This document shows, piece after piece, positions 59,396-64,000 of a DNA stretch of 64,000 bases. The notes beneath the pieces are model-generated. The model did not search any database, was not told where the DNA came from, and saw only the letters and a list, made by a program, of their open reading frames with translations. The stretch's first letter is position 1; every line of letters begins with the position of its first letter. Origin of the DNA: JACCTU01 sp963700495 (GTDB lineage Bacteria > Actinomycetota > Thermoleophilia > Gaiellales > Gaiellaceae). Where the stretch lies: positions 310,001-374,000 of the forward strand of contig CAVOXT010000003.1 in the NCBI GenBank assembly GCA_963700495.1. The letters run 5' to 3'. Made by a program: the position numbers and the translations under genes.

Positions 59396-60405
59396 AACCT
59401 CAGCCGCGACCTGCGCTCGTGGCGCTCGAGCGCGAGCTCGATCAGGCGGTCGAGGAGCTCGACGTACGGCACGCCGGACTCCTCGAACAGCTTCGCGTAG
59501 ACCGACGTCGGCGTGAAGCCGGGGATCGTGTTCAGCTCGTTGATCAGCACCTCGCCTTCGCCGGTGACGAAGCAGTCGACCCGGGCCATCCCCTCGCACT
59601 CGGTCGCGACGAAGGCGTCGACCGAGATCTCCTGCACGCGGGCGACGGTCTCGGCGTCGATGCGCGGCGGGACGATCAGGTCCATCCCACCCTCGTCGTA
59701 CTTCGCAGAGAAGTCGTACCAGTCGGCGCCGGAGAAGCCGTGCGCGACGATCTCGCCCGGCAGCGACGCGATCGGGTTGCGGTTGCCGAGCACGCCGCAC
59801 TCGACCTCGACGCCGTCGACGAACTCCTCGACGAGCACCTTGTCGTCGTGCGCGCGTGCCTTCGCGACCGCGGGCTCGAGCTCCTCAGGCTCGCGCACCT
59901 TCGAGATGCCGACCGACGACCCCAGCCTTGCCGGCTTGACGAAGACCGGGTATCCGAACGGGTGGTCGATCGGGTCTCCCTCGCGAATCGTCACGCTTCG
60001 CGTCGTCGGCACGCCGCGCGCGTGGAGCACGGCCTTCATCAGGTCCTTGTCCATGTTGATCGCGCTCGCCGCGACCCCTGCGCCGACGTAGGGCACGTTC
60101 GCGAGCTCGAGCATCCCCTGCACCGTCCCGTCCTCGCCGAAGGGTCCATGGAGGATGGGCAGCACGACGTCGATCTCGGCGAGCGTTGCGGGAACGCCGT
60201 TCGAGACCGGCACCGGGAGCGTCTCGACGATCGAGCTGTCGCCCGTTCCGAGCTCCCAGCGACCGTCCCGGCCGATCTCCACCGTGATCGCCTCGTAGCG
60301 CTCGGGGTCGAGCGCCGCCACGACCGAGCGGCCGGAAGCGAGGGAGATCTCGTGTTCGCTCGAACGCCCGCCGAGGAGGACGGCGACCCTCACCCGCGGA
60401 CTCAC
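59392..60405 (-). CDS. ddl: D-alanine--D-alanine ligase
   Basis: The 337-residue ATP-grasp enzyme has VAVLLGGRSSEHEISLASG, LHGPFGEDGTVQGMLEL, PVFVKPARLGSSVGISKV and the ATP/Mg end motif LINELNTIPGFTPTSVYAKLFE. It makes the D-Ala-D-Ala end of peptidoglycan precursors; the omega-loop region YDFSAKYDEGG is not diagnostic of D-Lac specificity. It is last in the ftsW-pbpA-pknB-ddl transcript and overlaps pknB by 4 nt. Confidence 0.96.
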   Translation of the reverse strand: MSPRVRVAVLLGGRSSEHEISLASGRSVVAALDPERYEAITVEIGRDGRWELGTGDSSIVETLPVPVSNGVPATLAEIDVVLPILHGPFGEDGTVQGMLELANVPYVGAGVAASAINMDKDLMKAVLHARGVPTTRSVTIREGDPIDHPFGYPVFVKPARLGSSVGISKVREPEELEPAVAKARAHDDKVLVEEFVDGVEVECGVLGNRNPIASLPGEIVAHGFSGADWYDFSAKYDEGGMDLIVPPRIDAETVARVQEISVDAFVATECEGMARVDCFVTGEGEVLINELNTIPGFTPTSVYAKLFEESGVPYVELLDRLIELALERHERRSRLRF

Positions 60406-62276
60406 GGAGTGAACTGGCCGACCACGATCGTCACAGTCGACCCCTTGGGGGCACGGGATCCGCCGGCCGGGTCCTGGCTCAGGACGAAGCCGTCCAACGC
60501 GGGGTCGTCCGTAGCCTCGTGCTCGACGTTGACCTCGAAGTCGGCGGCCTGGAGCGTCGCGACGGCGTCGTCCTCGGCCTGGCTCGACACGTCGGGGACC
60601 TGCGATTCGGGCGGGCCCTTCGAGACGCTGAGCGTGATCGTGGTGCCCGCCGGCGCGGTTCCGGCGCCGGGCTGCTGGTCGACGACGGTCCCGGCCGGCT
60701 CGTCGGAGTCGACGTTCGTGCGACTGACCTTGAAGCCGGCTCCCTGGAGCGCCGACGCCGCGGACTCATACGGCTGTCCGATCACCGACGGGATCGTCAG
60801 CGGCTTGACGCCGCGCGAGATGTTGATCTGGACGCGGGTTCCCTCCACGACCTTCTCGCCGCCCTTCGGGTTCTGACCCGTGACCGTGCCCGGCTCCTTC
60901 CCGGAGTAGACCTCCACGATCTTCGGTTCGAGGTTCGCCCGCGCAAGCGCCGCCACGGCGTCGTCGCGGCTCTGGCCGACCACGTCCGGCACCTCCGTCT
61001 GCGGCGGTCCGGTCGAGACGTGGATGTCGACGCTTGTGCCCGGATCGACCTTGTCGCCGAACGCGGGGTCTTGCTCGAACACGACGCCGGCTTCGACGTC
61101 ACCGTTCGGCTCCCTGATCACGTTCGGCTCGAGACCCGCGTCAAGTACCTGGGCGACCGCCTGCGTCTCGCCGAGGTCGATCAGGTAGGGCACACCGACG
61201 ACGCCGGCGTCGGCGAGCTCGTCGCGAACCTGCTGGTACACGAACCACCCCGTCAGACCCGCGGCGAGCACCAGCATGGCGACGAGCACCCAGGGCCAGA
61301 CCGGGCGCCCGCGTCGCGGCTCGTCGTATTCGTACAGCACCTCCGCCGGCGGCCGCGGCGGAGCGCCGACCATCGTCCCCGGCGTCACCGTCGAGCGCGC
61401 GAGGATCTGCGTCGCGGCCTCCTCGGTCTCGCGGCTGACCGAGAGTCCCTGCGCGACCCGAGCGAGGTCGGTGTCCATCTCCTCCGCGTTCGCGTAGCGC
61501 TCCTCGGGCGTCTTGGCGAGCGCACGCAGGATGATCAGGTCGAGGTCCTCGGGGATGTCCGGCCGAAGCGTCGACGGCGGCTCCGGGACCGCGGAGATGT
61601 GCTTCATCGCGATCTCGACGGCAGAGTCGCCCCCGAACGGCACCTTCCCGGTCAGCAGCTCGTAGAGCACGATCCCGACCGAGTAGAGGTCGGAGGTCTG
61701 ATCGACCGGCGCGCCCTTGGCCTGCTCCGGCGAGAGGTACTGCGCCGTGCCGATGATCGAGCCGACCTCGGTCATCTGCGAGGTCCCGGCGCGCGCGATC
61801 CCGAAGTCCGTCACCTTGACGCGCCCCTCGGCGTCGACGATCACGTTGTGCGGCTTGATGTCGCGGTGGACGATCCCGTTTCGGTGCGCGAAGCGGAGCG
61901 CATCGAGGATCTTGCGCGCGTAGTCGATCGCGACGTTCACCGGCGCAGGCCCGCGCGAGATGATCAGCTCCTTCAGCGAGCGGCCGTCGAGGTACTCCAT
62001 CGCGATGTAGTAGGTGCCCTCCGCCTCGCCCCGGTCGTAGATCGAGACGATGTTCGGGTGCGACAGGCCCGCGGCGTTCTTCGCCTCGCGGCGGAAGCGC
62101 TCGACGAACTGCTCGTCGTTCGCGTGGCGCTCGTTCAGGATCTTGATCGCGACGCGGCGGCCGAGCTCCTGATCCTCCGCGAGGTAGACGTTCGCCATTC
62201 CACCGGATCCGAGCTTTCGGATGATCCGGTAGCGCCCGTCGAAGAGCGTGTTGATCAGCGTGTCCGAGACGGCCAC
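60402..62276 (-). CDS. pknB: PASTA-domain Ser/Thr protein kinase PknB
   Basis: The 624-residue kinase has P-loop KLGSGGMANVYLAED, VAIKIL, HRDIKPHNVIVD, DFGIAR and the activation segment up to YLSPEQAKG. One membrane helix follows (VWPWVLVAMLVLAAGLTGWFVYQQ). The extracellular part holds four PASTA repeats, each opening like VPDVVGQSRDDAVAALARANLEP. PknB senses peptidoglycan fragments or lipid II and controls growth. GTG start. Confidence 0.97.
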   Translation of the reverse strand: MAVSDTLINTLFDGRYRIIRKLGSGGMANVYLAEDQELGRRVAIKILNERHANDEQFVERFRREAKNAAGLSHPNIVSIYDRGEAEGTYYIAMEYLDGRSLKELIISRGPAPVNVAIDYARKILDALRFAHRNGIVHRDIKPHNVIVDAEGRVKVTDFGIARAGTSQMTEVGSIIGTAQYLSPEQAKGAPVDQTSDLYSVGIVLYELLTGKVPFGGDSAVEIAMKHISAVPEPPSTLRPDIPEDLDLIILRALAKTPEERYANAEEMDTDLARVAQGLSVSRETEEAATQILARSTVTPGTMVGAPPRPPAEVLYEYDEPRRGRPVWPWVLVAMLVLAAGLTGWFVYQQVRDELADAGVVGVPYLIDLGETQAVAQVLDAGLEPNVIREPNGDVEAGVVFEQDPAFGDKVDPGTSVDIHVSTGPPQTEVPDVVGQSRDDAVAALARANLEPKIVEVYSGKEPGTVTGQNPKGGEKVVEGTRVQINISRGVKPLTIPSVIGQPYESAASALQGAGFKVSRTNVDSDEPAGTVVDQQPGAGTAPAGTTITLSVSKGPPESQVPDVSSQAEDDAVATLQAADFEVNVEHEATDDPALDGFVLSQDPAGGSRAPKGSTVTIVVGQFTP

Positions 62277-62305
62277 GGGGCTCTAGAGCTGTCGATCCAT
62301 GAAGG

Positions 62306-63775
62306 TTACGGACCTCCCAGGAGGGCCTGGAGCACTTGCTTCGCGATCGGCGCCGCGGTGGTGCCGCCGACGCCGGTCTGGTTCTCGAGCATGACGGCGA
62401 TCGCGACCCTCGGAGCGCCGACCGGCGCGAACGCGATGAACGCCGTCTGGTTCTTCCCCTGCCGCCCCGTCTCGGCGGTCCCGGTCTTGCCGGCGACCCG
62501 GACACCGGGAATCTGAGCCCTCGTTCCCGTGCCCGCCTGGACGACCGCTTCCATCGCGCCCGCGAGGTCGGCCGCGTTCTTCGCGCTCATCGTCCGCCCG
62601 ATCGCGTGGCGCTTCGTCCGCGTGACCGTAGCACCGTTCGGGCCGACGACCCGGTCGACGACGTAAGGCTCCATCAGGACTCCGCGGTTCGCTACGGCTG
62701 CCGCGACCATCGCCATCTGCTGGGGCGTCACCTGCAGCTCCGACTGGCCGAACGCAAGCCGCCCGGGGTCGACCTGGCTCGAGTCCTTCGGCACGAAGAG
62801 CCGGCCGTTCTTGTAGAGGCCGCTCGCGCGCCGCTCGTCGGCCGGCGTCTCGAGCGGCGGCAGCCGGTAGAAGCCGAAGTCCATCATCTCGTCGACGATC
62901 GGGCCCGGGCCCAGGTCGATTCCGATCTCGCAGAAGTACGAGTTGATCGAGTACTGGATCGCCTGGAACAGCGTCACCGACCCGAACGGAGAAGTCGTGT
63001 CGTAGTTGTTGACGCGCCGCCCGTACTCGACGCAGTAGCCCGGATCCGTCTTGCGCGTCTCCATCGTGTACTGGCCGCTCTCGAGCGCCGCCGCCGCGGT
63101 CACGATCTTGAACGTCGAACCGGGGACGAAGCTGCCGTTCGTCGCGCGGTTGAGGAGCGGAGCGGGCGGGCTGCAGTCCGCCCGGATGCGCTTGATCTGG
63201 TTGTATCTGCCCTCGACGAGGTTCGGGTCGTAGGTCGGCGACGACGCCATCACGAGCACGCGGCCGCTCGTCGGCTCGATCGCGACGACGGAGCCGCAGT
63301 TCCGGCCGAGAGCCTGTAGCGCGACACGCTGCGCGCGGGCGTTCAGCGTCAGGATCAGGTCGTTGCCGACGATGTGCCGTCCGAGCAGCTTGTCGACGTT
63401 CGTGTCGATGACGGTGCTCAGGTTCGCGTTCGAGCCGGTCAGGAAGTCGTTCATCGACTTCTCGAGGCCAGAGCGCGAGCGGACCTGCGTCGAGTAGCCG
63501 ACGACGTGCGAGGCGAGCCCGCGTGTCGGGTAGTAGCGGAAGTAGAGCGTCTGCCCGTTCACTCTCCGCGCCCGGTTCGTCGCGAGCAGCGTCTTTCCGT
63601 CGGAGGCGTAGATCTTGCCGCGCTCGGTCGTGAACTGCGCGACGACCAGGACCCTGTTCTCCTGGCGGTCGGCGAGGCCGGGCGCGGCCCAAGCCTGCCA
63701 GTAGGTCGTCGCGAGGATGAGCGCGCCGATCAGAGCAAGCGCGAAGACCGCGAGCCGTGAGATCGCGCGGTTCAA
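62306..63775 (-). CDS. pbpA: Penicillin-binding transpeptidase PbpA (class B)
   Basis: The 489-residue protein has an N-terminal membrane anchor (RLAVFALALIGALILATTYWQAW), a dimerisation domain and a transpeptidase domain: catalytic S220 in STFK, SxN as SIN and KTG in VAGKTGTAETG. It cross-links peptidoglycan and works with the FtsW/RodA polymerase. The TTG start overlaps the upstream ftsW/rodA stop. Confidence 0.95.
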   Translation of the reverse strand: MNRAISRLAVFALALIGALILATTYWQAWAAPGLADRQENRVLVVAQFTTERGKIYASDGKTLLATNRARRVNGQTLYFRYYPTRGLASHVVGYSTQVRSRSGLEKSMNDFLTGSNANLSTVIDTNVDKLLGRHIVGNDLILTLNARAQRVALQALGRNCGSVVAIEPTSGRVLVMASSPTYDPNLVEGRYNQIKRIRADCSPPAPLLNRATNGSFVPGSTFKIVTAAAALESGQYTMETRKTDPGYCVEYGRRVNNYDTTSPFGSVTLFQAIQYSINSYFCEIGIDLGPGPIVDEMMDFGFYRLPPLETPADERRASGLYKNGRLFVPKDSSQVDPGRLAFGQSELQVTPQQMAMVAAAVANRGVLMEPYVVDRVVGPNGATVTRTKRHAIGRTMSAKNAADLAGAMEAVVQAGTGTRAQIPGVRVAGKTGTAETGRQGKNQTAFIAFAPVGAPRVAIAVMLENQTGVGGTTAAPIAKQVLQALLGGP

Positions 63776-64000
63776 TCGCGTGGCGCGAGCGCGCGGTTGG
63801 AGACGAGGAGCAGCCCGGCGAGCAGGACGAAGTTCGCGAGCAGGCTCGAGCCGCCGTAGCTGACGAACGGCAGGGTGATTCCCGTCAGCGGGATCAGCCG
63901 CAGGACGCCGCCGACGATGATGAACGTCTGCAGAGCGAAGCCGAACGTCAGGCCCGCCGCGAGCAGCTTCGAGAACCCGTCCTGCGCGAGCATCGCGACG
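63772..64000 (-). CDS. FtsW/RodA/SpoVE-family lipid II polymerase (3' end only)
   Basis: Only the last ~75 residues are in the window; the 5' part runs off the right edge. GLTFGFALQTFIIVGGVLRLIPLTGITLPFVSYGGSSLLANFVLLAGLLLVSNR is the conserved C-terminal SEDS signature (PLTGxxLPFxSYGGSS). It polymerises lipid II with its partner PbpA. FtsW versus RodA cannot be decided from this part. Confidence 0.93.
   Translation of the reverse strand, partial: VAMLAQDGFSKLLAAGLTFGFALQTFIIVGGVLRLIPLTGITLPFVSYGGSSLLANFVLLAGLLLVSNRALAPRD

Overview
The window looks like chromosome from a high-GC Actinomycetota, most likely class Thermoleophilia (Gaiellales/Solirubrobacterales-like). This is inferred from gene content and base composition; there is no rRNA here to test it. 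The supporting signs are very GC-rich third positions, many GTG and TTG starts, 1-4 nt overlaps (ATGA/GTGA/TAATG) between operon genes, an ftsW-pbpA-pknB(PASTA) cluster, a SARP regulator, DUF6458, SufBCD with SufSU, and an A2-type caa3 oxidase. It reads as ordinary core chromosome: no prophage, IS element or CRISPR array was seen.

Layout. 0-5.5 kb: a Fur-like palindrome, a secreted M23 peptidase, a broken lipoprotein gene and an hsp20-lon operon. 5.5-17.8 kb is an envelope block: a secreted glycosidase, dTDP-rhamnose genes (rmlA, rmlC, rmlD, rmlB) with an SRPBCC gene among them, SpoIID-like and subtilisin-like secreted proteins, and a divergent four-gene nucleotide-sugar operon (2-epimerase, 6-dehydrogenase, 3-dehydrogenase, N-acyltransferase). 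17.8-23.9 kb: tRNA-Lys(CTT), a small lower-GC gene, then a possible signalling group of SARP-USP regulator, substrate-binding lipoprotein and Ser/Thr kinase with a propeller-like ectodomain. 24-30.9 kb is respiration: ctaC-ctaD-usp-ctaE-usp, facing a dihaem cytochrome c lipoprotein, a STAS protein and a TPR protein. 30.8-34.7 kb: amidohydrolase, a second glycosidase and tatA-tatC. 34.8-39.8 kb: sufC-sufB, four VOC domains in three genes, then sufD. 39.9-49.5 kb: small conserved genes, ettA, and a second Suf block (sufS-sufU-Rieske). 49.5-54.7 kb: an unusual structured intergenic region, an MMPL gene, an epimerase, dcd and a TIM-barrel protein. 54.7-64 kb: a REP/MITE-like intergenic element, gabT, a cyclase-ATPase, and ddl, pknB, pbpA and the end of ftsW/rodA.

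Seven genes carry frame breaks (twelve in all), and every break is explained by one extra base, never a missing one. This suggests insertion-type sequence errors rather than decay. These genes are annotated over their full reconstructed span and flagged. Three other fragments (dirigent-like, VOC-like and Nth-like) look like true remnants. No intergenic stretch exceeds about 300 bases.
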